Assembly: GCA_023434465.1 (NCBI GenBank)
Contig: JAEYSQ010000011.1
Location: forward strand, 1 to 29,348
Reading direction: 5' to 3'
Origin: Actinomycetes bacterium
Lineage (GTDB): Bacteria > Actinomycetota > Thermoleophilia > Solirubrobacterales > 70-9
Length of the DNA: 29,348 nt
Shown here in pieces: positions 7,462-18,329 of this stretch. Within the stretch, counting starts at the first letter, position 1; the number at the start of each line of letters is the position of its first letter. Position numbers and translations under genes: made by a program. Below the pieces are notes generated by a model that was not told the origin of the DNA, searched no databases, and worked only from the letters and a program-made list of their open reading frames with translations.

Positions 7462-8449
7462 CCCTCGCATCCTGATCACGGGGACCGGAGGGCCTTCCGG
7501 AATCTCGATCCTCAACGACCTCGCGGGCCAGGAGTACGAACTTTTTTCCGGCGACATCGACCCCTACGCGAGCGGTCTTTACCTGGTCGACAAGGACCAC
7601 CGCATGCTCCTGCCTCGCGGAGATGATGCCGACTTCTCCGATCGGCTCCTAGAGATCTGCACCAGGCTCGACATCGACCTGCTGGTCCCGACCGTGGACA
7701 CCGAACTCCTGCCGATCGCCCGCCGGCTTGAAGAGTTCCGCGCGGCCGGCACCGACGCCGTGGTCGCCTCCGTCGAAACGCTCGAGACCTGTCTCGACAA
7801 ATGGGAACTCGACCGGCGTTGCCGAGGCGAGGTCCGGGTACCGGCCACGGTGCTCGTCGACGGTTCCTTCGAACCGTCTTCCATCGAGCTACCGGTGATC
7901 GTCAAGCCACGGAGCGGCAGCGGCTCCCGCGGCATCCGCCTGATCGAAGAGACCAGTGAACTTGAGCGGCTTCAGCGGGACGGGACCCTGCTGGTGCAGG
8001 AGTTACTTCCCGGCCCCGAATACTCGCTCGACGTATTCGCGAATCGTGAAGGCGAGGTGCTGGCGGTCGTTCCCCGGGAACGGCTCAAGGTCGACTCCGG
8101 GATCGCGATCACCGGCCGGACCAGCCACGACGAGGAGCTTGAGCAGTTCGGGGCGGAGGTAGCCCGGCTGATCGGCCTGAACACGGTCGCGAACGTGCAG
8201 GCAAAGGGCGCTGCCGAAGGAGTCCCCGCCCTGCTCGAGGTGAATCCCCGTTTCCCGGGGACCATGCCGCTGACCATCGCCGCGGGGGTCGACATGCCGA
8301 AACTGGCGGTCGAGGAGGCGCTCGGACGGGGAACGCCGAACGGTCCGATCCCGTTCGACGAGATCGCCATGGTCCGGTACTTCTCCGAGCGCATCTTCGA
8401 TTACGCCGAGATCGAAGCGATGGTCGACAGGTCGGAAGGCGAACGGTGA
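7454..8449 (+). CDS. ATP-grasp ligase, CarB-like
   Basis: This 331-residue protein has the three-part ATP-grasp layout. It begins with a Rossmann-like pre-ATP-grasp region (ILITGTGGPSGISILNDLAG). A central lid has VIVKPRSGSGSRGI and the adenine-contact segment VQELLPGPEYSLDVF, and the Mg-binding end is ALLEVNPRFPGTMPL. It resembles carbamoyl-phosphate-synthase-like ligases of surface-polysaccharide and secondary-metabolite clusters, which join a carboxylate to an amine or thiol through an acyl phosphate. It starts at ATG 7454 with AAGGAG 7 nt upstream, inside the previous gene. A plausible but unproven role is to acylate an amine freed by the PIG-L deacetylase. Confidence 0.9.
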   Translation: MTDPRILITGTGGPSGISILNDLAGQEYELFSGDIDPYASGLYLVDKDHRMLLPRGDDADFSDRLLEICTRLDIDLLVPTVDTELLPIARRLEEFRAAGTDAVVASVETLETCLDKWELDRRCRGEVRVPATVLVDGSFEPSSIELPVIVKPRSGSGSRGIRLIEETSELERLQRDGTLLVQELLPGPEYSLDVFANREGEVLAVVPRERLKVDSGIAITGRTSHDEELEQFGAEVARLIGLNTVANVQAKGAAEGVPALLEVNPRFPGTMPLTIAAGVDMPKLAVEEALGRGTPNGPIPFDEIAMVRYFSERIFDYAEIEAMVDRSEGER

Positions 8450-9152
8450 GCGTTCCCGTTCCGAGGCAGGACATGCATGTCCACTCGACCTTCTCCGATG
8501 GCAACAACACGATCGAGGAGAACATCGAAGAGGCCGAGTCGCTCGGCCTCGAGCAGTTGACCTGTGTCGATCACGTCCGGTTCGACACCGAGTACCTCCC
8601 CGATTACGTGGCAGCGATCGAACGGCTCAGACCGACCACCGAAGTCGAGCTGATCTGCGGAATCGAAGCGAAGCTGCTCAGCACCGCCGGCGACCTCGAC
8701 CTCCCGCCGGAACTGCCCGACGGGATCGACCGGATCTACGCTGCCGATCACCAGGTGCCGCTGGCCGACGGTCCGACTCATCCCCGGGACGTGAAGGCCG
8801 CCCTCGAAAATGGCTCGATGTCACCCGACGAGGTGATCGGGGCGATCATCGAAGCGACCGCCAGGGCCAGCGAGAAATGCGACGACATGGTGATCGCCCA
8901 CATGTTCAGCATCCTGCCGAAAATCGGCCTCGAGGAAGCGGCGGTGCCCGAAGAGGCGCTGGCGTCCCTTGCCGGGGCGGTAGCCCGGACCGGGAACCTG
9001 ATCGAGATCAGTGAACGCTGGAGATGCCCCAATGCCCGCTCGCTCAGACCTTTCGTCGAGGCGGGTGTGCCCGTTCTGATGAGCACCGACTCCCACAAAC
9101 GGGACCACATCGGTCGTTACGAATTCGGCCGGATCGTGTGGCAGGAACTCCA

Positions 9153-9156
<4 letters not shown>
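8446..9156 (+). CDS. PHP-domain metal-dependent hydrolase
   Basis: This 236-residue protein starts at GTG 8446, overlapping the ATP-grasp stop (GTGA). PHP metal ligands are in order: H11 and H13 with D18 in DMHVHSTFSDG, D42-H43 in CVDH, E74 in CGIEAK, H102 in AADHQVP, H152 in IAHMFS, and the C-terminal STDSHKRDHIG. This matches the trinuclear site of the histidinol-phosphatase-like PHP family, which hydrolyses phosphomonoesters or phosphodiesters. It carries no polymerase or other domain. The context (deacetylase, ligase, kinase) suggests it processes a phosphorylated small molecule in the same pathway; its substrate cannot be read from the sequence. Confidence 0.9.
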
Positions 9157-11588
<2,432 letters not shown>

Positions 11589-11789
11589 TCAGACGAGCAG
11601 GATCCGGACCGCCGCTACGGCCAAGAGCAGCAGGATGACCAGAGCCTCCTTCCAGAGCAGCCTCTGTTCCGCCCGCAGATCGTTCCCGAGTTCCAGTTCG
11701 TGATCCCAGGATCGGTCGGTTTCCGTCAGTCCCGTTTCACGATGCGGAAGACTGGCGACGGGGATGTCCTGACCGGTCGTTTCGGTCAT
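11589..11789 (-). CDS. 66-residue single-pass membrane protein coupled to the glycosyltransferase
   Basis: ATG at 11789 overlaps the stop of the upstream glycosyltransferase (ATGA), a standard sign of translational coupling. The product has a polar, acidic N-terminal half of about 45 residues and one C-terminal hydrophobic helix (ALVILLLLAVAAVRILLV) that runs to the last residue, as in a tail-anchored protein. No family is recognised. It may be an accessory subunit of the GT2 enzyme. Its stop codon abuts the stop of the hybrid kinase gene on the other strand, forming TGATCA with no gap. Confidence 0.7.
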   Translation of the reverse strand: MTETTGQDIPVASLPHRETGLTETDRSWDHELELGNDLRAEQRLLWKEALVILLLLAVAAVRILLV

Positions 11790-13285
11790 CCCGGCCCCAC
11801 CGCCACCTGACCGGTCTTCTCGGTCTTGTCCCACTTCACCTCGGCGCCCTGCGCTTCCTTGATCCAGGAAGCGAAGGTGATCGCCGAGAGCAGGGAACCG
11901 AAGCCGGATATGTAGAGGAGGACGGGCGTCATGAACCCGAAGGGTGTTTTCTCGACCAGTTTCGCCAGCCAGGCGACGGCCATTGAAAGGGTCAGCCAGG
12001 CGTAGGCAAAGAGCAGCGCGACACGGGCAACGGCATCGTCGAGGGTGACGCCCAGCTGCGCAGCGAGATCCGGCACGTAGCTCTCGAAGACCGGCGGGAA
12101 CAAGGCGGCGATGATGATGACCAAGGAGATCACGCCGGGAAAGAAGATCGCCTGACGCCAGGACCTCCGGGCGGTACCGGGGTCGATCAGCAACGTGAAC
12201 GCAGTGATCATCAGGTAAGTGAAGACGTTGATCATCCACAAGGCCCGGAAGACGTCGAGCGAGAAGCCGTAATCGATCAGATTCAGCGTGACCAGCGAGA
12301 CCGAGGAGATGATCATGAAGGCGGGCATCAGGAAGGTCGCGTACCAGAAGAGACCGAAGCTGAAACCCCCCAGCCGCCCGTACCTGCGCCGGCGAAACCA
12401 GATCCCCTTGAAGCGGCGGTTCACCTGGACGTTGCCGCGGGCCCAGCGCAGCCGCTGTTTCCAGAGTCCGTTCAGGTCGCCGGGCTCCTCCGCCCAGACC
12501 ACAGCGTTGCCCTCGAAGATCGCGCGTCTGCCGGACAGCTGGGTCAGCAGGGTCGTGACCGTATCCTCGGCCAGGGTGTCGACGTCGATCTGGCCCCCGA
12601 TCTCCTCGAGGCTCTTTCGCTCGTGAAGCTGGGCCCCGCCAGCAAGGCAGGCCATCGCCCCGATCACGTTCTGGGTGCGCCGGGCAGCGGCCTGCGCGGT
12701 GACGTACTCGAAGCCGATGAAGCGCTTCAGGTAGTTGGCCGGATGGCTGCCCTCCTTGATGTACGCGGTAACGGCACCGACTTCGGGGTCGGCGAGGTGC
12801 CGGGTCATCTTGCGGAGCGAGTTCCTTTCGAAGATCACATCGGCGTCGATGATCAGGATCGCCTCGGCCCACTCCTCGCCGAGGATCCGCTCCAGGCCAT
12901 GGTTGAGCGTGTGTGCCTTGCCCTGCCCGCCACTTTCTCGCCGCAGGTGAAAGACCTGCTCCGGGAACTCGGTCTCCTTCGCCCTGAGGATCTCCGGGGT
13001 GCCGTCATCGCTCGCATCGTCGACCACGTAGACCCGGAGCCGGTCGACCGGATAGTTGAGCGAAGTCAGCCGGTCGATCGTCCCGGCGATCACCGCCTCC
13101 TCGTTCCAGGCTGGGACCAGGACCGCAGTGCGGGGAGTGAAGTCCTCGGCGTATGGCAGATGGTTGCGAATCGCGTGGCGACCGATCAGCAGGTACTGCC
13201 AGAACCCCGAGACGAGCGGGATCGACCCCGCCAGCACGCAGGCGGCGAGAGTTCCGACCGCGATGTCATAGAGCCATTCCGGCAT
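11786..13285 (-). CDS. Membrane GT2 processive glycosyltransferase (cellulose/hyaluronan synthase-like)
   Basis: This 499-residue protein has an N-terminal helix (about 8-35), a cytoplasmic GT-A domain and about five C-terminal helices. Catalytic motifs of processive family 2 enzymes are present: VPAWNEE, VVDDASDDG (D89/D90), DAD at 147-149 in LIIDADVIF, LAEDT (D241 as the general base) and QRLRW at 277-281. Such enzymes polymerise a UDP-sugar and thread the glycan through their own membrane channel. The exact polysaccharide cannot be told from motifs. There is no Shine-Dalgarno sequence; TAGGCT ends 6 nt before ATG, so the mRNA is probably leaderless. It is cotranscribed with the 66-residue membrane protein. 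Confidence 0.92.
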   Translation of the reverse strand: MPEWLYDIAVGTLAACVLAGSIPLVSGFWQYLLIGRHAIRNHLPYAEDFTPRTAVLVPAWNEEAVIAGTIDRLTSLNYPVDRLRVYVVDDASDDGTPEILRAKETEFPEQVFHLRRESGGQGKAHTLNHGLERILGEEWAEAILIIDADVIFERNSLRKMTRHLADPEVGAVTAYIKEGSHPANYLKRFIGFEYVTAQAAARRTQNVIGAMACLAGGAQLHERKSLEEIGGQIDVDTLAEDTVTTLLTQLSGRRAIFEGNAVVWAEEPGDLNGLWKQRLRWARGNVQVNRRFKGIWFRRRRYGRLGGFSFGLFWYATFLMPAFMIISSVSLVTLNLIDYGFSLDVFRALWMINVFTYLMITAFTLLIDPGTARRSWRQAIFFPGVISLVIIIAALFPPVFESYVPDLAAQLGVTLDDAVARVALLFAYAWLTLSMAVAWLAKLVEKTPFGFMTPVLLYISGFGSLLSAITFASWIKEAQGAEVKWDKTEKTGQVAVGPG

Positions 13286-13291
13286 GCGCCA

Positions 13292-13297
13292 AGCCTA
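13292..13297 (-). promoter_or_regulatory. -10-like element TAGGCT before the glycosyltransferase
   Basis: On the minus strand TAGGCT is followed by 6 nt and the ATG, placing transcription start at or next to the start codon. A weak -35 candidate (CTGACT, 13321-13316) lies 18 nt upstream. Confidence 0.45.
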
Positions 13298-13334
13298 CGA
13301 GGGGCAGTTCCCCGGAGTCAGCGACAACAAACAA

Positions 13335-13377
13335 CCGGGGGCGTTCACCCACCGAATCGGCAGGTGAACGCCCCCGG
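13335..13377 (-). terminator. Strong hairpin terminator after the secreted propeller gene
   Basis: CCGGGGGCGTTCACC (13335-13349) and GGTGAACGCCCCCGG (13363-13377) form a perfect 15-bp stem with a 13-nt loop. Read on the minus strand, it lies 25 nt after the stop of the propeller gene and is followed by the T-rich TTGTTTGTTGT. It also insulates the glycosyltransferase promoter from read-through. Confidence 0.85.
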
Positions 13378-13402
13378 AAAGAGCAGGTCGCGAATTGGCT
13401 GG

Positions 13403-14431
13403 TTAGCCGCGGACCTTGTAGATGCTGCCGGTCAGGTCACCGACGTAGACGTTGCCCCTGTGAGTTGCGACCGAGAGCACCGGGGCGACGAAGCCGGTCA
13501 GGTACGGCTTGATGCCGGTTCCATCGGTCTTCATCTTCATCACCTGGGGTCCGGCCTTCGCCGTGCCCCCGAACAGGGCGACATAGAGCTTCGATCCGAT
13601 CGCGCCGATCCCCATCGGGGACTGCTGGTTGAGCGAATCCTTCGGGCCGGGCTGGGCGTCGAGCATGACCAGCGGTTCGGTCATCCCCTCGCAACCTTCT
13701 TCACTCAGCCAGGTGCAGTCCGGAAAACCGAAATCGGCTCCCCGGGTGGCCCTGACAATCAGGTCCGGCGTGCCGTTGTTGACCGGCAGGTCCTGGCTCA
13801 GCACCGAGACGAACGGGTCGCGAATGCCGGGAGCGAAGGTCAGCATCCAGGGTTGGCGCATTCCGGTCGCCACCACCTTGACCTTCTTGCCGGCACGGGT
13901 CATCGAGACGACCGAGTTGCCGTAGAGCGAAGGGTCCGGGCTGTGGTCGTACTTCTGGTTCAGGGACACGCCCGCGTAAAGCCGGCCGTTCGGACCGATC
14001 GCGAGGCCGCTGAATCCGTTGAACTTCTTCGGTCCGGAGAAGATCACCTTCCGGGCGCGGAACCGCTTGCCGTCAAAGCGCGCGAAAGCGATCACCTTGC
14101 GGCCGGAGCTGACGAAGACCTTGCCGTTCTTCGCGGCGACCCCGAAGGCACCCTTGACCGTGCCGGGGATCTTCACGGCCTTTCTGGACCCGGGCCTGAC
14201 CACGAAGAGGCCGCCCTTGAACGGACCTTCGGTCGCACCGGCCACGAAGGCGTTACGCCCGGAGAAGGCAACCTGGGTCGGCACCGGCACTCCGGTCGCG
14301 AAGCGCTGGACCTTGGCCCCGTTTGCCGCCTTCGGCAACGGGGGCGGACCGGCGGCCTGAGCCATGGCTGGAACCAGCAGGGCAGCGATGAACAGCGCTG
14401 CCACCGAGACGTTTCGGATCATTTTCTTCAT
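13403..14431 (-). CDS. Secreted beta-propeller protein, glucose/sorbosone dehydrogenase-like
   Basis: This 342-residue protein has a Sec signal peptide (MKKMIRNVSVAALFIAALL, likely cleaved after AMAQA) and a propeller-like body with repeated GLAIGPNGRLYAGVS-type blades. ATGMRQPWMLTFAPG and RATRGADFGFPDC resemble the quinoprotein glucose/sorbosone dehydrogenase family. Whether it binds PQQ or is only a structural propeller is unclear. Two cysteines in the DCTWLSEEGCEG segment may form a disulfide. ATG has AAGGAA upstream. It lies 29 nt downstream of the Ig-like gene on the same strand, probably in one transcript, and ends before a strong terminator. Confidence 0.8.
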   Translation of the reverse strand: MKKMIRNVSVAALFIAALLVPAMAQAAGPPPLPKAANGAKVQRFATGVPVPTQVAFSGRNAFVAGATEGPFKGGLFVVRPGSRKAVKIPGTVKGAFGVAAKNGKVFVSSGRKVIAFARFDGKRFRARKVIFSGPKKFNGFSGLAIGPNGRLYAGVSLNQKYDHSPDPSLYGNSVVSMTRAGKKVKVVATGMRQPWMLTFAPGIRDPFVSVLSQDLPVNNGTPDLIVRATRGADFGFPDCTWLSEEGCEGMTEPLVMLDAQPGPKDSLNQQSPMGIGAIGSKLYVALFGGTAKAGPQVMKMKTDGTGIKPYLTGFVAPVLSVATHRGNVYVGDLTGSIYKVRG

Positions 14432-14460
14432 TCGTTTCCTTTTCGGATGGTTGAGGGGGA

Positions 14461-15999
14461 TCAGCGGGCGACCCGGAACTTCAGGGTCGCCTTGCCGCTG
14501 TTTCCTGCCTTGTCCCTGAGGCTGGCCCTTGCGGTCAGCCTGAGGGACTTCAGCGGAAGCTTCTTGTTGAGCAGGCGCTTGCGGACCCTGGCGGTCGGTC
14601 GAAGCTTCAGCTTCGCGACACCGGTCTTGGCCAGCGCTACCCTTCCGGCGAACTTCAGGCCCCGCCCCTTGACGACGATCCGTCCGGCACAGGCTTCGCT
14701 GCAGCGAACCCTCAAGCGGAGTGCCTTGCGGAGTGACCTGACGGTCTGCTTCGGTGCGATCATCTTCACCACCGGGGCAACCTTGTCCGACGTGTCGGGG
14801 TCGGGATCGGGGTCAGGATCCGGGTCCGGCGGCGGAGTGTCGCCATCCTTCTTGACGCTGACCGTCCGGGCGAGGAGCGTTTCGTTACCGGCCTGGTCGG
14901 AGAGGACGACCTTGAACGAGTGCATGCCGGCGGTCAGTCCACGTGACGCGGTGCCATCGCAGGCGCCTGCTTCGCCGTTGTCCCAGGAGCATGTCTGGGT
15001 GACCGGAAGGCCGTCGGTGACGCTCCAGCCGTAGCTCACGTTGCCGACCTCGACGACGGAACCGTCAGCCGGTCCCGACGTGAACTGGGCGACCGGGGCG
15101 GTCCGGTCGACCACGAACTCGTGCTTCGCAGTGGATTCATTGCCGGCCTGGTCGACGACCACGACGACGAACTCCCAGACGCCTTCGGTCGGGACGTCCT
15201 CCGAGTACCACTCGTCGCGTCCACACCAGGTCGTTTCGTCGGTCTCACCCTTCTTCTGGATCGCGCACTTCGCGGACCAGTAGTCGGCTGCGGTCGAGCC
15301 GAAAGAGAACTGCGGGGCGGCATCACGGGTCGCTGCGACCGGGGAGTTCAGGGTCACGTCAGGCCCGGTGCGGTCGACCGTGAGGTCGTATGCGACCGTG
15401 ATCCCGTTGTTGCCGGAACGATCGTAGGAACGAACCTGCAGCTGGTAGACCCCTTCGGGCACGTCGCTGACGTCGATCTCGGAGTTGAAGTAGTCCGAGG
15501 TCTTGCTGCCGACGACCTCGCCGTTCAGCAGGTAGTCGACTCTCGCCACCTGATCGTTGTCCGAGGTGGTTACGTTCAGGTACATCGTCGAGCTAGCGAG
15601 GTGCGAGTACCCGGCGATGAAGACGCTGGGAGCCTGGACGTCGATGAACCGGGCAACGACACTGGTCGGCTCCTCGGTTCCGTAACTCGCGTCGCAACGA
15701 TTGGACTGACCGGTTACGACCGAGCAGCCGGACCAGTTGAGGAGCCCCCAGCCGGTGTTGGGAACGGCCGTCAACCGGTTGATTGGTGCCATCTCGTTGT
15801 CAGCCCAGGCCTCGTTGTGCGCACAGTCACTGCCGCAATCGATTCCGGTGCCGGTCACTTTGCCCCCGCCGACCACCTGCACGTTGAGCGAACCCCGGAC
15901 GATGGGGTTCTCCGGTTCGGCCAGGGCGCTTTGGGCGGTGAACGAGAACGTGACCGCTGCGAAAGCGATCAGCGAGGTGATGCGGAGCAGGAGTTTCAT
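14461..15999 (-). CDS. Large secreted protein with Ig-like repeats and Asp-Pro linker
   Basis: The 512-residue product has a signal peptide (ends around QSALAE). The first domain, GGGKVTGTGIDCGSDC through NWSGCS, resembles the bacterial InlB-B/Flg_new repeat class. Two or three Ig-like domains then start at DRTGPDV and DRTAPVA and contain DQAGNES/DQAGNET-type turns. A (DP)n linker, PDPDPDPDPD, separates them from a very basic C-terminal domain of about 100 residues (RCSEACAGRIVVKGRG ... ARASLRDKAGNSG). The basic domain may bind cell-wall polymer. No catalytic motif is seen, so it is probably a surface or adhesion protein. ATG is preceded by AAAGG. It is divergent from the PDH operon. Confidence 0.82.
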   Translation of the reverse strand: MKLLLRITSLIAFAAVTFSFTAQSALAEPENPIVRGSLNVQVVGGGKVTGTGIDCGSDCAHNEAWADNEMAPINRLTAVPNTGWGLLNWSGCSVVTGQSNRCDASYGTEEPTSVVARFIDVQAPSVFIAGYSHLASSTMYLNVTTSDNDQVARVDYLLNGEVVGSKTSDYFNSEIDVSDVPEGVYQLQVRSYDRSGNNGITVAYDLTVDRTGPDVTLNSPVAATRDAAPQFSFGSTAADYWSAKCAIQKKGETDETTWCGRDEWYSEDVPTEGVWEFVVVVVDQAGNESTAKHEFVVDRTAPVAQFTSGPADGSVVEVGNVSYGWSVTDGLPVTQTCSWDNGEAGACDGTASRGLTAGMHSFKVVLSDQAGNETLLARTVSVKKDGDTPPPDPDPDPDPDPDTSDKVAPVVKMIAPKQTVRSLRKALRLRVRCSEACAGRIVVKGRGLKFAGRVALAKTGVAKLKLRPTARVRKRLLNKKLPLKSLRLTARASLRDKAGNSGKATLKFRVAR

Positions 16000-16173
16000 C
16001 GGGACCTTTCAGAGGAGGGGAAGAGCGAAGTGATCGAGGCGGCAGCTTCCCCGGAGCGGCTTTCCGAGTTCTTGCGGAAACTTTGCGGGGACCGCAAGGT
16101 TCGACCATGGGGAAGGAAAATTTCAGGCATCAAGCCGAAAAAGCCGAGACTTCCCCCTCGCTATGGTCTCTGT
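16000..16173. promoter_or_regulatory. Divergent control region between the Ig-like gene and the PDH operon
   Basis: These 174 nt hold no gene. A TTGCGG sequence occurs twice on the plus strand (around 16073 and 16083). The second copy can form ACTTTGCGG-gga-CCGCAAGGT (16080-16088 with 16092-16100), a 9-bp stem with one G-T pair and a candidate operator. The minus-strand gene has AAAGG near its ATG. The plus-strand E1 alpha gene has only a -10-like hexamer. Confidence 0.35.
16162..16167 (+). promoter_or_regulatory. -10-like element TATGGT before E1 alpha
   Basis: TATGGT is followed by exactly 6 nt and the E1 alpha ATG, and no Shine-Dalgarno sequence is present. This implies a leaderless transcript for the whole PDH-lipoate operon. 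No convincing -35 box was found. Confidence 0.5.
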
Positions 16174-17304
16174 ATGGCCCAGGTTCCAGATCGTCAGGTC
16201 TGCCTCGACCTCCTCGGCCGGATGTGCCTCATCCGGCGCTTCGAGGAGGAAGCCGGACGCCAGTACCAACGAGCCAAGGCGGGCGGTTTCCTTCACCTGG
16301 CGATCGGTGAGGAAGCGACGATCGTCGGAACCACTTCGGTCATGCGGAAGCACGACTACCTGATTGGCACCTACCGGACCCACGGCCACGCCCTGGCGCG
16401 GGGCACCTCGGCCGACGCGGTGATGGCCGAACTCTTCGGCAAGGAAACCGGGACCAGCGGTGGCCGGGGCGGATCGATGCACATCTTCGACGGGGAACGC
16501 CGCTTCATGGGTGGCTACGGAATCGTCGGCGGCAACCTGCCCCTGGCCGCCGGGCTCGGGCTCGCCTCGCAGTACCGGGGCGAGGACGACGTCACGGTCT
16601 GCATGTTCGGGGACGGCGCCTCGAACACCGGCAACTTCGGGGAGACGATGAACATGGCCGCCCTCTGGAATCTGCCGGTCGTCTTCCTGGTCGAGAACAA
16701 CCACTACGGCATGGGCACCGCTCTCGACCGGCACTCGGCGGTCACCGACCTGTCCCAGAAAGCCGCGGGTTACGGGATCGAAGGGGAACAGATCGACGGG
16801 ATGGACGTACTCGAGGTTCGGGATCGGGTCTCCGCCCACATCGAGAGAGTCCGCTCCGACGGCCGGCCGAGCCTGATCGAAGCGTCGACCTACCGCTACC
16901 GCGGTCACTCCGCGGCCGATCCGGAGGTGTACCGGGAGAAGTCCGAAGTCGAGGAGTGGCTCCAGAAGGACCCGATCGAGAGCTTCGTGAAAGTTTGCCT
17001 CGAGGACGGAGTGCTGAACGAGGAGGACGTCGAGGATGCCCGCAAGGAAGCGGAGCAGACCGTGGAAGCGTCGGTGAAGTTCGCCGACGATTCACCCGAT
17101 CCGCCCCTCGAGTCGCTCTACGAGGAGCTTTACGTGGTGTCCGAGACGATGGGCTGGTACGCCGTCGACGAGCGCTCTCCGGAACCCCATCGCGGCGAAC
17201 TCGGCGAGGGCGCCCCGGAAGTCGCGAAGAACCTCGCCGAATCCGGCGCCGCCCACGCCGAGGAGGAACAGGAGCGCCAGTCGCGAGAAGGTGTGCGCGA
17301 ATGA
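16174..17304 (+). CDS. pdhA: 2-oxoacid (pyruvate) dehydrogenase E1 component, alpha subunit
   Basis: This 376-residue TPP-dependent decarboxylase subunit shows GTYRTHGHALARG, the GGRGGSMHIFD loop and the TPP/Mg motif FGDGASNTGNFGE ... ENNHYGMGT (GDG at 146-148, NN at 175-176). YRYRGHSAADPEVYR matches the phosphorylation-loop region of E1 alpha proteins. The C-terminus carries about 45 extra charged residues rich in Glu (HAEEEQERQSREGVRE). The frame stays open far upstream, but the ATG at 16174 has a -10 element 6 nt before it and the family starts here. It overlaps E1 beta by ATGA. Pyruvate is the likeliest substrate given lipA/lipB in the operon, but acetoin or branched-chain acids are possible. 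Confidence 0.92.
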   Translation: MAQVPDRQVCLDLLGRMCLIRRFEEEAGRQYQRAKAGGFLHLAIGEEATIVGTTSVMRKHDYLIGTYRTHGHALARGTSADAVMAELFGKETGTSGGRGGSMHIFDGERRFMGGYGIVGGNLPLAAGLGLASQYRGEDDVTVCMFGDGASNTGNFGETMNMAALWNLPVVFLVENNHYGMGTALDRHSAVTDLSQKAAGYGIEGEQIDGMDVLEVRDRVSAHIERVRSDGRPSLIEASTYRYRGHSAADPEVYREKSEVEEWLQKDPIESFVKVCLEDGVLNEEDVEDARKEAEQTVEASVKFADDSPDPPLESLYEELYVVSETMGWYAVDERSPEPHRGELGEGAPEVAKNLAESGAAHAEEEQERQSREGVRE

Positions 17305-18329
17305 GCGAGCAGAACGGGGCCCGTCAGGAGATCCGCATGCGGGAAGCGCTCCGCGACGCGATGGCCGAAGAAATGCGCCGCGACGAAAGCGTCTTCGTGA
17401 TGGGCGAGGACGTCGGGGTGTTCCAGGGTGCGTTCAAGGTGACCGAAGGTCTGCTCGACGAATTCGGCGAGAAACGGGTCCGGGATACGCCGATCTCGGA
17501 AAACACGATCGTCGGGACCGGGGTCGGCGCGGCGATGGGCGGACTCCGGCCGGTGGTCGAACTGATGACCGTGAACTTCTCGCTGCTCGCGCTCGACCAG
17601 ATCGTCAACCACGCGGCCGCGATTCCCTACATGTTCAACGGCAACGTCCGGGTCCCGATGGTGATCCGCATGCCGGGTGGCGGCGGTCATCAGCTTGGCC
17701 CCACCCACTCCCACTCCTTCGAAGCGCTCTACCTTCAGGTGCCCGGACTGCTCGTCGCGTGCCCTTCGACCCCGGCCGACGCGAAAGCGCTGCTCAAGGC
17801 CGCGATCCGGGACGAGAACCCGGTCATCTTCATCGAACACGAAAGTCTCTACGGGATCAAAGGCGAGGTCTCGGGTGATGTGGACGAGATTCTTCGCTTC
17901 GGCGAGGCGGTCGTGCGTCGCGAAGGCTCTGACGTCACGATCGTCGGCATCCTCAAGATGGCCCACGTGGCCGAGCAGGCCGCGGCGGAACTGGAGGAGA
18001 AGCACGGGATCTCGGCCGAGGTGATCGACCCGCGAACCCTGCGGCCGCTGGATCTCGACACGATCCTGGAATCGATCCGGAAAACGAACCGGGCGGTGAT
18101 CGTCGAGGAGGGCTGGCCCCATGGCGGCGTCGGGGCGAACCTTTCGACCCTGATCACCGAGCAGGCCTTCGATCATCTCGATGCCCCGGTCCAGCGGGTC
18201 ACCGGGGCCGATGTTCCGATGCCCTACTCGCGCCGCATGGAGCAGGCCGCCATCCCCCACGAAGAGCACGTGATCGAAGCCGTGCTGGCTACTACCGAAG
18301 GGGCGATCCCTCGAAAAGGAGGGGATTGA
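17301..18329 (+). CDS. pdhB: 2-oxoacid (pyruvate) dehydrogenase E1 component, beta subunit
   Basis: This 342-residue transketolase-like subunit is the partner of E1 alpha. Motifs include MREALRDAMAEEM, VFVMGEDVGVFQGAFKVT, RVRDTPISENTIVGTGVGAA, MPGGGGHQLGPTHSHSFEA and the C-terminal VIDPRTLRPLDLDTI and VEEGWPHGGVGA. These are conserved across PDH, BCKDH and acetoin dehydrogenase E1 beta. It starts at ATG 17301 by ATGA overlap with E1 alpha, and its own TGA shares its last base with the E2 ATG. Length is normal. Confidence 0.94.
   Translation: MSEQNGARQEIRMREALRDAMAEEMRRDESVFVMGEDVGVFQGAFKVTEGLLDEFGEKRVRDTPISENTIVGTGVGAAMGGLRPVVELMTVNFSLLALDQIVNHAAAIPYMFNGNVRVPMVIRMPGGGGHQLGPTHSHSFEALYLQVPGLLVACPSTPADAKALLKAAIRDENPVIFIEHESLYGIKGEVSGDVDEILRFGEAVVRREGSDVTIVGILKMAHVAEQAAAELEEKHGISAEVIDPRTLRPLDLDTILESIRKTNRAVIVEEGWPHGGVGANLSTLITEQAFDHLDAPVQRVTGADVPMPYSRRMEQAAIPHEEHVIEAVLATTEGAIPRKGGD

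Noticed and set aside
12623..15034. 803-codon open plus-strand frame
   Set aside because: It lies opposite the glycosyltransferase, a terminator hairpin and two secreted-protein genes; it contains no recognisable motif and is a high-GC shadow.
15121..16173. Upstream in-frame extension of E1 alpha
   Set aside because: It runs antisense to the secreted Ig-like gene and shows no E1 similarity; the family begins at the ATG at 16174.
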